A program made the translations under genes and the position numbers. Below are positions 32,870-40,857 of a stretch of 40,857 bases of DNA, one piece after another; position 1 is the first letter of the stretch, and the number at the start of each line of letters is the position of its first letter. Where the stretch lies: positions 1 through 40,857 of the forward strand of contig JANXMB010000109.1 of the NCBI GenBank assembly GCA_025354865.1, in the 5' to 3' direction. The notes beneath the pieces were generated by a model, which worked only from the letters and a program-made list of their open reading frames with translations, was not told the origin of the DNA and ran no database searches. The DNA is from Acetobacteraceae bacterium (GTDB lineage: Bacteria > Pseudomonadota > Alphaproteobacteria > Acetobacterales > Acetobacteraceae).

Positions 32870-33718
32870 CTACCGACCGTGGAACTTCCCTTTCCGTTTC
32901 TCGACGAAAGCCTTCCTCGCTTCCTTTGCGTCCTCAGATTGTTGCAAAATGCCACCAGCATTGGAGGTCAGGACCATCGTCTGCTCCAACGTCGCATCCT
33001 GCGCCGCCCGCATCACGCGCTTGCTGATCCATTGCACCAGCGGTGGAATCCCCAATATTTTCTCGCACAATGCTCGGGTGAACGATTCTAGTTCCTCAGA
33101 CGGAACCATGTGATTGAGCATTCCCCAACGATAGGCGGTTTCGGCATTCACCTCCCCCGTATACGCAAGTTCCAGCGCACGTCCCAAACCGATCATTTTC
33201 GGTAAGTAGTAACAGCCGCCGTTTTCGATGATCTGACCGGCATTGTGGTACGCAATGAAACGGCTCCGTTCGCAACCGATACGGATGTCGCAGTGCAACG
33301 ACATATCCATACCCGATCCCACGGCCGCACCGTTTATCATGGCAATGGTGGGTTTGCGGATCAGCGAGATGTCGCGGTGCAAATCGGTGAAGCCGTGGAA
33401 AAAATGCTGCCGAGCGGCATCGGGGCCGTCATGCGAACCGCGCGCGCCGGAAAAGTTCTCGCCGACGACGCTGGCCCCTTCGCGCGATGCCAGATTGGCG
33501 CCGGCACAGAACGCTCGGCCCACGCCGGTCAGCACGATCACCCGCACATCGGGATCGTCGTCGCCGGCCCGCATATATTCGCCGACCTTGGCGACCGTGC
33601 TGCCTTCCTCCGCCGTGCCCACCAAAGCATTCATCCGCTCGGGGCGATTGAATTTGATCCAGAGGATACCGTTTTCCTCTTTTTCGTAGAGCAGATAATC
33701 GACGAGTTTCGGTCCCAT
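32870..33718 (-). CDS. Enoyl-CoA hydratase/isomerase (crotonase) family protein
   Basis: 282 residues. The crotonase signatures are present: ILWIKFNRPERMNAL, the first oxyanion segment GRAFCAGANLASR, and the second, INGAAVGSGMDMSLHCDIRI. A likely catalytic glutamate lies in IIENGGCYYLPKMIG, and the C-terminal helix ends KAFVEKRKGKF. It would hydrate or isomerise an acyl-CoA. The ATG at 33718 has a strong AGGAGGGA site; an in-frame upstream start was discarded. mnmE lies 61 bases upstream on the same strand, so it could be partly cotranscribed. Confidence 0.9.
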   Translation of the reverse strand: MGPKLVDYLLYEKEENGILWIKFNRPERMNALVGTAEEGSTVAKVGEYMRAGDDDPDVRVIVLTGVGRAFCAGANLASREGASVVGENFSGARGSHDGPDAARQHFFHGFTDLHRDISLIRKPTIAMINGAAVGSGMDMSLHCDIRIGCERSRFIAYHNAGQIIENGGCYYLPKMIGLGRALELAYTGEVNAETAYRWGMLNHMVPSEELESFTRALCEKILGIPPLVQWISKRVMRAAQDATLEQTMVLTSNAGGILQQSEDAKEARKAFVEKRKGKFHGR

Positions 33719-33779
33719 GGTCTGTTCCCTCCTGTTATTTCTAACTCTATGACGGCTCGGCTTACCAGGCAAAGCCCCG

Positions 33780-35069
33780 CTATTTGCCGATGCAGAATTG
33801 CCCGAACAACGTGTCCAGAATATCCTCGACCCCCACGTGTCCGGTGATCCGGCCGATGGCGCGCAGGGCCAAGCGTAAATCCTCGCCGCGCAATTCCGGC
33901 AAATCCGTTTCGGCCGCGCCAGTCAGTCGTTCCAACGCTTCCAACAGGGCGGCGCGATGGCGCGCCCTGGTCAGCGGGGGCGGTCCGGATGTTTCGGTCA
34001 GGCGACGAGCGAGATCGGCGAGTCGATCGCGCAACAAATCCATGCCCTCACCGGTCAGGGCACTGACCGATATCGCATCGTCCGGGGCACTGCGCAGCAA
34101 ATCCGCCTTGTTCGCCACCTGGATCCGCCTATCGCTCGGCAGTTCGGAAAATCGACCGGAATCGGATATTTCCAAGACTATATCGGCATCCTCACTTCGA
34201 ACGAAGGCACGTCGTACACCTTCGGCTTCGATGGGATCGGCGGTTTCGCGCAGGCCCGCTGTATCGACCAATGTGACGGGAACCCCGCCCAGAACGACCC
34301 TGGCTTCCAGCGCGTCGCGTGTGGTGCCGGGAATGTTTGAAACGATCGCGACATCGCGTTCCGCCAGCGCATTGATCAACGAGGATTTACCGACATTCGG
34401 CGGGCCGACGATGGCGAAAACCAAGCCCTCCCGCAGTTTCTCGCCACGCCGCGCATCGTTCAAATGTGCAGCGATTTCCTGGCGCAGGGCGGCCAGAGTG
34501 GCGGTGAGTTCGCGTTCCACCTCCGGCGGTAAATCTTCGTCGGGGAAATCGATCAAGGCTTCCTGCTGCGCCAAAACGAAGCGCAATCGATCCGACCAGT
34601 CGCGGTAGACACGACCCAATTCACCGTCGAGCTGGCGCAAGGCCTGACGTCGTTGCGCTTCTGTTTCGGCGGCGATCAGGTCGTGGACCGCCTCGGCTTC
34701 CGTTAAATCCATGCAACCATTCAGGAAGGCGCGGCGGGTAAATTCGCCGGGTTCGGCCGGGCGCAATCCCAACCCCACCAGCGCCATCGCCAAACCATCC
34801 GCCACCGCTCGGCCGCCATGAATAAATAATTCGGCCGAATCCTCCCCGGTGTAAGTGCCGGGGCCGGGTAACCATAGGACCATGGAACGATCCAGAGTCG
34901 AATCATCGGCATCGCGCAAACGGCGCAATCCCGCATGCCGCGGTTCGGGGACTCGGTCGCCGCAGAGCGATGCCAAAGCGAAATAGGCAAGCGGGCCGCT
35001 TAGGCGCATGACTGCAATGGCCGCCCGCCCTGCGCCGGAGGCGATCGCGAAGATCGTATCGTCGTTCAT
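33780..35069 (-). CDS. mnmE: tRNA modification GTPase MnmE
   Basis: 429 residues. With MnmG it installs the 5-(carboxy)methylaminomethyl group on wobble uridine of certain tRNAs. The N-terminal folate-binding domain opens DTIFAIASGAGRAAIAVMRLSG. The G domain has G1 GPPNVGKSS, G3 DTAG and G4 NKAD. The C-terminus ends with the family signature FGQFCIGK, which contains the essential cysteine. The start at 35069 was chosen by alignment to the family opening; the ribosome site is weak. mnmG, rsmG and parAB, its usual alphaproteobacterial neighbours, are absent here, and the gene sits among catabolic genes. Confidence 0.96.
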   Translation of the reverse strand: MNDDTIFAIASGAGRAAIAVMRLSGPLAYFALASLCGDRVPEPRHAGLRRLRDADDSTLDRSMVLWLPGPGTYTGEDSAELFIHGGRAVADGLAMALVGLGLRPAEPGEFTRRAFLNGCMDLTEAEAVHDLIAAETEAQRRQALRQLDGELGRVYRDWSDRLRFVLAQQEALIDFPDEDLPPEVERELTATLAALRQEIAAHLNDARRGEKLREGLVFAIVGPPNVGKSSLINALAERDVAIVSNIPGTTRDALEARVVLGGVPVTLVDTAGLRETADPIEAEGVRRAFVRSEDADIVLEISDSGRFSELPSDRRIQVANKADLLRSAPDDAISVSALTGEGMDLLRDRLADLARRLTETSGPPPLTRARHRAALLEALERLTGAAETDLPELRGEDLRLALRAIGRITGHVGVEDILDTLFGQFCIGK

Positions 35070-35106
35070 ACGAAACGCCCGTCGCACCCGGCCATGGTAG
35101 CGGTGC

Positions 35107-35784
35107 TCAACCCGCCAGTTTCACCGCTTTCAGATTGTCCGCGACGGTCAACACGCCGCCGGTCGTCGCACGAATTTCGTCCACGGTCAGGCCGGGGGCA
35201 ATCTCCCGCAGCAGAAATCCCGTGCCGGTCGGCTCGAACAGGCCGTAATTCGTCGATACCAACGTAACGACACCCTTGGCCGTGATCGGCAGGGCGCAGC
35301 GTTCGACCAGACGCGATTCGTTGCGGCGGGTGACGTGTTCCAGAATGATGAAAACCCGCTTGGCACAGGCCGCGAGATCCATTGCGCCGCCGATCCCGCC
35401 GCCTTTCTGGCCCTTCAGCTTCCAGTTGGCGAAATCGCCGGTCACCGACACTTCGTAAGCACCCATCACGGTCGCATCGATGTGCCCGCCCCGGATGATG
35501 GCGAAACTATCGGCGTGGTGCACGATCGAACCGCCCGGGTTCATCGTCACATTCTGCCCGCCGGCGTTGACGAGATTGAGGTCTTCTTCCCCCGCCGGGG
35601 CAACCGGGCCGTAGCCGATCACGCCGTTCTCGGAATGATAAATGAAATCCACATCGCCGAGATCGGTGTTGGAACACATCGTTGGGATACCGACACCGAG
35701 ATTGACGATCCAACCGTCGCGGAATTCCAGCGCCATGCGGTCCGCCATTTGCTGGCGGGTCAGACCTTTGACTGCGTCGCTCAT
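35107..35784 (-). CDS. CoA-transferase subunit B (3-oxoacid type)
   Basis: 225 residues, beta subunit of a class I CoA-transferase such as succinyl-CoA:3-oxoacid or 3-oxoadipate transferase. The catalytic glutamate is Glu52 in SENGVIGYGP, in the family motif. Further motifs are NLGVGIPTM near the start and GGGIGGAMDLA. The ATG at 35784 overlaps the stop of the alpha-subunit gene by four bases, giving balanced synthesis of the two subunits. It would activate or release an oxoacid using succinyl-CoA. It lies 37 bases upstream of mnmE. Confidence 0.93.
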   Translation of the reverse strand: MSDAVKGLTRQQMADRMALEFRDGWIVNLGVGIPTMCSNTDLGDVDFIYHSENGVIGYGPVAPAGEEDLNLVNAGGQNVTMNPGGSIVHHADSFAIIRGGHIDATVMGAYEVSVTGDFANWKLKGQKGGGIGGAMDLAACAKRVFIILEHVTRRNESRLVERCALPITAKGVVTLVSTNYGLFEPTGTGFLLREIAPGLTVDEIRATTGGVLTVADNLKAVKLAG

Positions 35785-36521
35785 CTCCGGCGCTCCTGAC
35801 GGCGGGTGGGCCATATTCCCTCGGGTTCCGGGGGCACCTGGACGATGCGGTGGACGAAAATGCCGGAGCAATGCACGTCGTCGGGGTCGATGGCGCCGAG
35901 CGGCAGGATGGGTTCGTCGACCTCGACGACGGTGACGCGGGCGGCGGTTGCCATGACGGGATTGAAATTACGCTGGGCGCGGTGGAATTGCAGATTGCCG
36001 AACGTATCGGCGCGGCGGGCTCGGATGAAGGCGTAATCGAGCGGCATTGCGTATTCCAGCAAATATTCGCGCCCGTCGATGATGCGGGTTTCGCGGCCCT
36101 CGGCGAGTTCGGTGCCCACGGCGGTCGGGGTGTAGAACGCGGGAATGCCGGCGCCAGCTGCGCGCAGTCGTTCCGCCAGCGTTCCTTGCGGCACCAGTTC
36201 GGCATCGCACTCACCGGATTCGTAATATTTGGTGAATGGCAACACATCCGTCGGGCGGGTCGCGGCGGTGAAGGCGCAGACGACTTTCGCGACCTGACCG
36301 TTTTCCACCAGCATTCCCATATCCGGCATGCGCGGCTGGGCGGCGCCGCCGGTCGTGTTGCCAACCAGGGTCAGCCGTTTCGCGCCCTGGTCCAGCAGCG
36401 CCTTGATAAGATTGTACGCCACACCCGGCATGGCGAAGCCGCCGAAACCGATCGTGCTGCCGTCGGGAATATCCGCGATCGCGTCGCGGAAGCTGCCGAC
36501 TTCTTTGGATTTCAATGCCAT
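35781..36521 (-). CDS. CoA-transferase subunit A (3-oxoacid type)
   Basis: 246 residues, alpha subunit partner of the gene at 35107. The family opening is DIPDGSTIGFGGFAMPGVAYNLIKAL, followed by LTLVGNTTGG, and the C-terminal half has the typical VVEVDEPILPLGAIDPDDVHCSGIFV. The ATG at 36521 fits the family length; a longer in-frame reading to 36773 crosses the divergent trmO promoter and is unlikely. The promoter should lie in the 87-base gap to the divergent trmO gene. Confidence 0.93.
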   Translation of the reverse strand: MALKSKEVGSFRDAIADIPDGSTIGFGGFAMPGVAYNLIKALLDQGAKRLTLVGNTTGGAAQPRMPDMGMLVENGQVAKVVCAFTAATRPTDVLPFTKYYESGECDAELVPQGTLAERLRAAGAGIPAFYTPTAVGTELAEGRETRIIDGREYLLEYAMPLDYAFIRARRADTFGNLQFHRAQRNFNPVMATAARVTVVEVDEPILPLGAIDPDDVHCSGIFVHRIVQVPPEPEGIWPTRRQERRR

Positions 36522-36608
36522 CGGGTTTTCACCGTCCCCCTTCGTTCGACGGGGATCAACAGGCAGGGCGGGTTTCGAGTCAAGGGAGCGCTGTGCCATA
36601 TTGTGCCG

Positions 36609-37073
36609 ATGACCGACCCCACAATGCGCCCCATCGGCACCATCCACACCCCCTGGGCAGAGATCGCCGATTGCCCGCGCAACGGGCGCCAGCCGCAACC
36701 GCCGCCGGTTTGCCGGGTCCGGCTGCGCCCCGAATACGTCGAAGGGTTGCAAGGCCTGGCTGGGTTTTCGCATTTAATTCTGTTGTATTGGTTGAATCGA
36801 GCAACGGCGGCGGAGATGGTTTTTGTGCCGCCGTTCGATGGAAGGCCAAGGGGGGTGTTTGCCACGCGGGGGCCTCGGCGGCCGAACCCGATTGGCCTGT
36901 CGGTGGTGGCATTCGACGGGTTCGAATCCGCCGACACGCTGCTGGTGCGCAACCTCGATTGCGTCGATGGCACGCCGCTGCTCGACATCAAGCCGTATCT
37001 GGCAACGACGGATTCCGAACCGGATGCAACGATGGGGTGGCTGGCGCCGCACGCGACGCCGCGCGGTTCGTAG
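36609..37073 (+). CDS. trmO: TrmO/TsaA-family tRNA (t6A37) N6-methyltransferase
   Basis: 154 residues, the short form of the TsaA/TrmO beta-barrel family. TrmO uses SAM to methylate N6 of threonylcarbamoyladenosine at position 37 of some tRNAs. Signatures: RPIGTIHTPW at the start, GLAGFSHLILLYWL, and the strongly conserved GVFATRGPRRPNPIGLSVV, followed by DGTPLLDIKPYL. E. coli TrmO is longer because of an extra C-terminal domain missing here. There is no ribosome site of note. The gene stands 72 bases before the deacetylase pair. Confidence 0.88.
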   Translation: MTDPTMRPIGTIHTPWAEIADCPRNGRQPQPPPVCRVRLRPEYVEGLQGLAGFSHLILLYWLNRATAAEMVFVPPFDGRPRGVFATRGPRRPNPIGLSVVAFDGFESADTLLVRNLDCVDGTPLLDIKPYLATTDSEPDATMGWLAPHATPRGS

Positions 37074-37144
37074 CGGCGCGGTTTCCATTGGCGGTTGCGT
37101 GGCACCGGGATAAACTCGGCGCAGCAACCAACGGAAGCCGCATT

Positions 37145-38056
37145 ATGGACTCGACCCTGGTCCCCTACTCCCCCCTGCCGCACCGCCCCACCCTGCGCTG
37201 GCCCAACGGTGCTCGGGTCGCGCTCTGGGTGGTGCCGAATATCGAGCATTACGAATACCAACCGAAATATGTGCGCGTCCGCGATCCCTGGCCGCGCTCC
37301 CCGCATCCCGATGTGCTTGGCTACAGCGTGCGCGATTACGGCAATCGCGTCGGGCTTTGGCGCATGTTCGAAATGACCGACGATCTGCAAATTCCTTGCA
37401 CCGTCAGCCTGTCGATGACCGTGATCCAGCACTATCCCGATATTCTGGAAGCGATGGAAAAGCGCAACTGGGAACTGATGTCGCACGGTATCTACAACAC
37501 CCGTTACCATTGGAATTTCTCACCCGAGGAAGAGCGAGCGGCGATGCAGGAATCGCGGGAAATCCACCGCAAATTGACCGGGCGGGAGCAAAAAGGCTGG
37601 TTCAGCCCGGCGATCACGAACACGACGAACACCTTCGACCTCGCGGCGGAATGCGGGTTTTCCTACACGGCCGATCTGTATCACGACGATCAACCGTTTC
37701 CGTTACGGGTCAAATCCGGCAACCTTTTGTCGTTGCCTTATACAATTGAACTAAACGATGTTCTGTCGCATCGACGCGGCGAGGAAGCCGAGGAATTCGC
37801 GCGCCAGATCCGGGATTATTTCGATACCGTTTATGAGGAGGGCGCCGAGCAGGGAAGGGTCATGTGTGTGGCGCTGCATCCTTATTGGGTGGGGCAGCCG
37901 CATCGCATTCGCGCGGTGAAGGCGGCGTTGGAATATGTGCTGTCGCACCCCGGCGTCTGGGTCGCGCGCGGCGCCGATATCGTCGATTGGTTCAACGCCA
38001 ACCACCTACCCGCGATCGAATCGCACCTCGCCGCTCGGGAGGCAGCCAATGGTTGA
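37145..38056 (+). CDS. Polysaccharide-deacetylase-fold hydrolase, paralogue 1
   Basis: 303 residues, NodB-homology fold without a signal peptide, so cytoplasmic. Segments: LRWPNGARVALWVVPNIEHYEY, YGNRVGLWRMFEMTDDLQIPCTVSLS, ELMSHGIYNTRYHWNFSPEEE, GWFSPAITNTTNTFDLAAECGF and HPYWVGQPHRI. This layout matches the allantoinase PuuE/COG0726 subgroup, which works on small C-N substrates rather than polysaccharide. GGAAG lies seven bases before the ATG. It overlaps the next paralogue by eight bases, suggesting a heteromeric pair or successive steps. The substrate is unknown. Confidence 0.87.
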   Translation: MDSTLVPYSPLPHRPTLRWPNGARVALWVVPNIEHYEYQPKYVRVRDPWPRSPHPDVLGYSVRDYGNRVGLWRMFEMTDDLQIPCTVSLSMTVIQHYPDILEAMEKRNWELMSHGIYNTRYHWNFSPEEERAAMQESREIHRKLTGREQKGWFSPAITNTTNTFDLAAECGFSYTADLYHDDQPFPLRVKSGNLLSLPYTIELNDVLSHRRGEEAEEFARQIRDYFDTVYEEGAEQGRVMCVALHPYWVGQPHRIRAVKAALEYVLSHPGVWVARGADIVDWFNANHLPAIESHLAAREAANG

Positions 38057-38969
38057 GTTCGTACCCGCAACTGTTCCGCCAACCAACGAACCGCGCGAAC
38101 CCGGCATGGACCACGCGCATTATCCCTTCCGCAAGCTGCCGGACGCGCCGGTCTTCCAATGGCCGGACAAGGCGCGCATCGCGCTGACCGTAACGTTGAT
38201 GGTGGATGTCTGGGAACTCGCGCCGGCCGCTGACGCCTACCCCGACCCGCGCATCCTGTCCCCACTTGGCAAATTCCATCCGGACTGGCTGACCTGGAGC
38301 CAGCGGGCCTATGGCAATCGCGTCGGCATTTTCCGCATTCTAACGGTGCTCGACCGGTTCGGCATCGTACCGTCGGTGGCGCTGGGTTCGGCTGCGGCGA
38401 AAATGTGCCCGGAACTGGTGGACGAACTCAGCCGGCGCAACGCCTGCTTCATGGCGCATGGCGATTATGCCAGCCGGCGCATTACCAGCAAAATGACCGC
38501 CGAGGCAGAATGCAGCTTCATCGTTGCCGCCCGCGATGCCGTCGCCGCCGCCACCGGCGAAGCCCCTTCGGGCTGGTGCGGGCAGGATTTCAACCAGTCG
38601 TTCGATACGCCGCAGCATCTGATCGATGCCGGTTTCGGCTATACGATGGATTGGGCGAACGATGATCGGCCCTATTTGCTGGATGGCAGATTGGTGGCAT
38701 TGCCGCCGCAACCGGAATGGAACGATGTCGAGGCGATGCGCCTGCGCGGCGTCCGCATCCCCGACTGGGCCGACAATCTTGTCGAAGCCTTCGACGTGCT
38801 GCACGCCGAGGGCGGTGGCACGTTCAACCTGACGCTGCATCCGTGGATGACCGGGCAGCCGCACCGGATCGCGTATTTGCAGCGGGCACTCTCGCGTATA
38901 CTCGGCAAGTCCGGTATTTGGCGGACGACAACCGATGCGCTCGCGACAGCGGCGCTTGCGCAACTCTAA
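38049..38969 (+). CDS. Polysaccharide-deacetylase-fold hydrolase, paralogue 2
   Basis: 306 residues, related to the preceding gene over its whole length: FQWPDKARIALTVTLMVDVWEL, YGNRVGIFRILTVLDRFGIVPSVAL, CFMAHGDYASRRITSKMTAEAE, GWCGQDFNQSFDTPQHLIDAGFGY and LHPWMTGQPHRIAYL. Where paralogue 1 has SHGIYNTRYHWN, this one has AHGDYASRRITS, so the site after the conserved His-Gly differs and the substrates or metal use may differ too. The ATG at 38049 lies inside the end of paralogue 1. The start of mscL is 13 bases downstream. Confidence 0.85.
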   Translation: MVEFVPATVPPTNEPREPGMDHAHYPFRKLPDAPVFQWPDKARIALTVTLMVDVWELAPAADAYPDPRILSPLGKFHPDWLTWSQRAYGNRVGIFRILTVLDRFGIVPSVALGSAAAKMCPELVDELSRRNACFMAHGDYASRRITSKMTAEAECSFIVAARDAVAAATGEAPSGWCGQDFNQSFDTPQHLIDAGFGYTMDWANDDRPYLLDGRLVALPPQPEWNDVEAMRLRGVRIPDWADNLVEAFDVLHAEGGGTFNLTLHPWMTGQPHRIAYLQRALSRILGKSGIWRTTTDALATAALAQL

Positions 38970-38981
38970 GGATCGAACGCC

Positions 38982-39416
38982 ATGCTCGCACCGCAAGCCC
39001 CGACCTGGGTCAACGACTTCAAAAAATTCATCATGCGCGGCAATGTTGTCGATCTCGCGGTCGGCATCATCATCGGCGCTGCGTTCACCAGCGTCGTCGG
39101 CAGCCTGGTGAAGGATGTCATTACGCCAGTGATCGGCCTGCTGACCGGCGGGATCGACTTCACCAACATCTTCATCACCCTGAAAGGCGGGCATTTCGCC
39201 ACCCTGGCCGAGGCACAGAAGGCCGGCGTGCCGACGATGAATGTCGGCCTGTTCCTTAATGCCATCATCCAGTTCGCGATCGTCAGCTTCGCGGTGTTCT
39301 GGCTGGTACGGGTGCTGACGCATCTGAAGGTGCGCGACGACACCCCGGCGCCGGGACCGACGAAAACCGAAGTGCTGCTGGGCGAAATCCGCGACCTGAT
39401 GAAGCCGAAGGAGTGA
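38982..39416 (+). CDS. mscL: Large-conductance mechanosensitive channel
   Basis: 144 residues, normal length. It opens as a large pore to release solutes on hypo-osmotic shock. The N-terminal amphipathic helix and TM1 are conserved (FKKFIMRGNVVDLAVGIIIG, AAFTSVVGSLVKDVITP), followed by a periplasmic loop, TM2 (FLNAIIQFAIVSFAVFWLVR) and a cytoplasmic helix ending LLGEIRDLMKPKE. It acts in the inner membrane as a pentamer. Its stop overlaps the GTG of the following GTPase gene by four bases. Confidence 0.96.
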   Translation: MLAPQAPTWVNDFKKFIMRGNVVDLAVGIIIGAAFTSVVGSLVKDVITPVIGLLTGGIDFTNIFITLKGGHFATLAEAQKAGVPTMNVGLFLNAIIQFAIVSFAVFWLVRVLTHLKVRDDTPAPGPTKTEVLLGEIRDLMKPKE

Positions 39417-40393
39417 GTTTTACCCCGGTCTCCGTCGTTACCGGGTTTCTGGGTAGCGGCAAGACCACGTTGATCGGGCGTATCCTGCGCACACCAGGAT
39501 ATGCCCGAACGGCGGTCATAGTGAACGAGTTCGGCGAAATCGGGCTCGATCACGACCTGATCGCCAAAAGCGACGAGACGCTGCTGGCGCTGACCACCGG
39601 CTGCCTGTGCTGCGCGGTGCGCGGCGATCTGGTGGAAACCTTGCTCGACCTGCATGTCCGGCGCGACGCTGGCGAGATTGCATACGATCGGGTGCTGATC
39701 GAGACCTCGGGCCTCGCCGATCCCGCCCCCATTCTGCATGCGTTGATGACCGATCCCGGCATCGCCGCGACCCATCGGATCGACAGCGTGGTGACGGTCG
39801 CCGATGCCGTGCACGGGGAAACCACCCTCGACCGGCATATCGAGGCGCGGCGGCAGGCGGCGCTGGCGGATCGCCTGATCCTCAGCAAGTCCGATATCGC
39901 CGGCCCCGCCACCGCCTTACGCGCTCGGCTGGCGGCGATGAACCCCGGGGCGCCGCTTTCGCTGGCTGCCGATGCTGGTCCCGACACGTTCTTTACCGCC
40001 GCCGATGCGGATAGACGAGCACTGCGGATGATGGCGCTGCCGGATTTTATGGCGCGGCATAGCGATGGAATCGAAACGTTCGTGCTGCAACGGGATACGC
40101 CGCTGCCGGCCTTGGCGCTCACGTTGTTGTTGCAGGCGCTGACGGAACATTGCGGCGGCAAATTGTTGCGAATGAAAGGGCTGGTCGAGATCGCGGAAAT
40201 GCCGGGGCAACCGGCGATCGTGCACGGGGTGCAACATGTTTTCGCCCCGCCGGAATTCCTGCCGCGCTGGCCGTCCGACGACCGCACCACCCGCATGGTG
40301 TTCATCGGCCAAGGCATTCCTCGGTATTTTCCAGCCCGCCTTCTGGCGGCGATCGAGGCGGAGGTGCGGGACGAAATGGCATCGAGGGGTTAA
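39413..40393 (+). CDS. CobW/COG0523 metal-chaperone GTPase
   Basis: 326 residues. Walker A is GFLGSGKTTL (11-20). The family metal motif is Cys64-Leu-Cys66-Cys67 in TTGCLCCAVRGDL. VNEFGEIGLDHDLI, ETSGLADPAPI and LSKSD follow, then a C-terminal CobW domain (LLRMKGLVEIAEMPGQPAIVHGVQHVF). Members deliver zinc, cobalt or other metals to enzymes using GTP. The start is a GTG in the GTGA overlap with mscL, with AAGGA immediately before it. It could serve metH or a zinc enzyme nearby, but nothing in the context proves a client. Confidence 0.92.
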   Translation: MSFTPVSVVTGFLGSGKTTLIGRILRTPGYARTAVIVNEFGEIGLDHDLIAKSDETLLALTTGCLCCAVRGDLVETLLDLHVRRDAGEIAYDRVLIETSGLADPAPILHALMTDPGIAATHRIDSVVTVADAVHGETTLDRHIEARRQAALADRLILSKSDIAGPATALRARLAAMNPGAPLSLAADAGPDTFFTAADADRRALRMMALPDFMARHSDGIETFVLQRDTPLPALALTLLLQALTEHCGGKLLRMKGLVEIAEMPGQPAIVHGVQHVFAPPEFLPRWPSDDRTTRMVFIGQGIPRYFPARLLAAIEAEVRDEMASRG

Positions 40394-40441
40394 ACCGCCG
40401 ACGATACCATCTCCGGTCGTCCTGCGCTAAACATTGGCATC

Positions 40442-40857
40442 ATGATCCGCGTCACCCAATCCATCTGGCTGGACGAGAAAGCCATCGACGAGAGCTTTAT
40501 CCGCGCATCCGGGCCGGGCGGGCAGAACGTCAACAAGGTCTCGACCGCCGTGTTGTTGCGGATTTCGTTGGACAAAGCCGCCCTGCCGCCGGCCGTCCGC
40601 TCCCGGTTGGAGAAACTCGCCGGCCGCCGGCTGACCCTGGAGGGCGACCTGCTGATTGCTAGCCAGCGGCATCGCACCCAGGACCGCAATCGGGTGGATG
40701 CGATGGAGACCCTGATCGAATTGATCCAACGGGCCGCGGTGGCGCCGATCCGGCGGGTTGCGACCAAGCCTAGTTTCGGGGCGAAACAACGGCGGGTGGA
40801 CGAGAAAACCCATCGCGGGCGGATCAAGATGGCGCGGTCTGGGCCGGCCGAGCGGGA
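40442..40857 (+). CDS. arfB: Ribosome-rescue hydrolase ArfB, C-terminus cut by window edge
   Basis: 138 residues are visible with no stop before the edge. It is a release-factor-like protein that frees stalled ribosomes by hydrolysing peptidyl-tRNA. The GGQ loop is at ASGPGGQNVNKVSTAV (residues 23-38), and the basic C-terminal tail that enters the mRNA channel begins ATKPSFGAKQRRVDEKTHRGRI. The total length should be about 140, so very few residues are missing. The ATG at 40442 gives the family opening IRVTQSIWLDE. Confidence 0.93.
   Translation, partial: MIRVTQSIWLDEKAIDESFIRASGPGGQNVNKVSTAVLLRISLDKAALPPAVRSRLEKLAGRRLTLEGDLLIASQRHRTQDRNRVDAMETLIELIQRAAVAPIRRVATKPSFGAKQRRVDEKTHRGRIKMARSGPAER

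Noticed and set aside
36918-36929. tRNA T-arm-like word GGGTTCGAATCC
   Set aside because: It lies inside the trmO coding frame and no acceptor, D or anticodon arms can be built around it.
40390-40430. Sixth copy of the palindromic repeat after the COG0523 gene
   Set aside because: Only a partial resemblance (CCATCTCCGGTCGTC); arms do not pair, so it is at most a decayed remnant.

Overview
The window is GC-rich, tightly packed bacterial chromosome with the gene style of an alphaproteobacterium, most likely Rhodospirillales and possibly Acetobacteraceae. That placement is inferred from codon use, from a SahR-like regulator next to metH, and from a small basic protein beginning MAKGQQ that I remember from alphaproteobacteria. 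No rRNA, tRNA, CRISPR array, integrase or transposase is visible. About 36 genes can be supported, two of them cut by the window edges.

Layout. 1-5.4 kb: the start of an ABC-transporter permease, an MFS carrier, a secreted low-complexity protein, a class III CoA-transferase and a GH51 arabinofuranosidase whose start overlaps the CoA-transferase stop. 5.3-7.1 kb: an AT-richer 1.7-kb insert bounded by a 60-bp direct repeat that copies the exact 3' end of the GH51 gene. It holds three palindromic repeats and a three-gene overlapping operon (small basic protein, Panacea-domain protein, two-helix membrane protein) behind a palindromic operator, and looks like a toxin-antitoxin module. 7.1-12.0 kb: a SahR-like ArsR/methyltransferase regulator with its own operator, and metH. 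12.0-16.5 kb: a lipoprotein, a small basic protein and a four-gene minus-strand operon (SDR dehydrogenase, DUF1330, ThDP enzyme, LOG hydrolase).

16.6-20.9 kb: a three-gene operon joining a secreted cupredoxin-like protein, a membrane c-di-GMP phosphodiesterase with a dead GGDEF domain, and an outer-membrane barrel. 20.9-24.6 kb: an unknown protein, an alpha/beta hydrolase-fold protein without its nucleophile serine, a parvulin isomerase and a winged-helix/FHA protein. 24.8-28.7 kb: one 1300-residue protein combining a calpain-type cysteine protease, four Calx-beta domains and an HExxH metalloprotease domain, closed by a strong terminator.

28.7-36.5 kb is catabolic: amidohydrolase, TauD-family dioxygenase, a trimethylamine-dehydrogenase-type flavoenzyme, an enoyl-CoA hydratase-like protein and a two-subunit CoA-transferase, with the housekeeping gene mnmE in the middle. 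36.6-40.9 kb: trmO, two overlapping polysaccharide-deacetylase-fold paralogues, mscL, a COG0523 GTPase and the start of arfB.

The items most worth following up are the insert with its Panacea operon, the covarying palindromic repeat family, the two-protease protein, the cupredoxin/c-di-GMP/barrel operon and the hydrolase lacking its serine.
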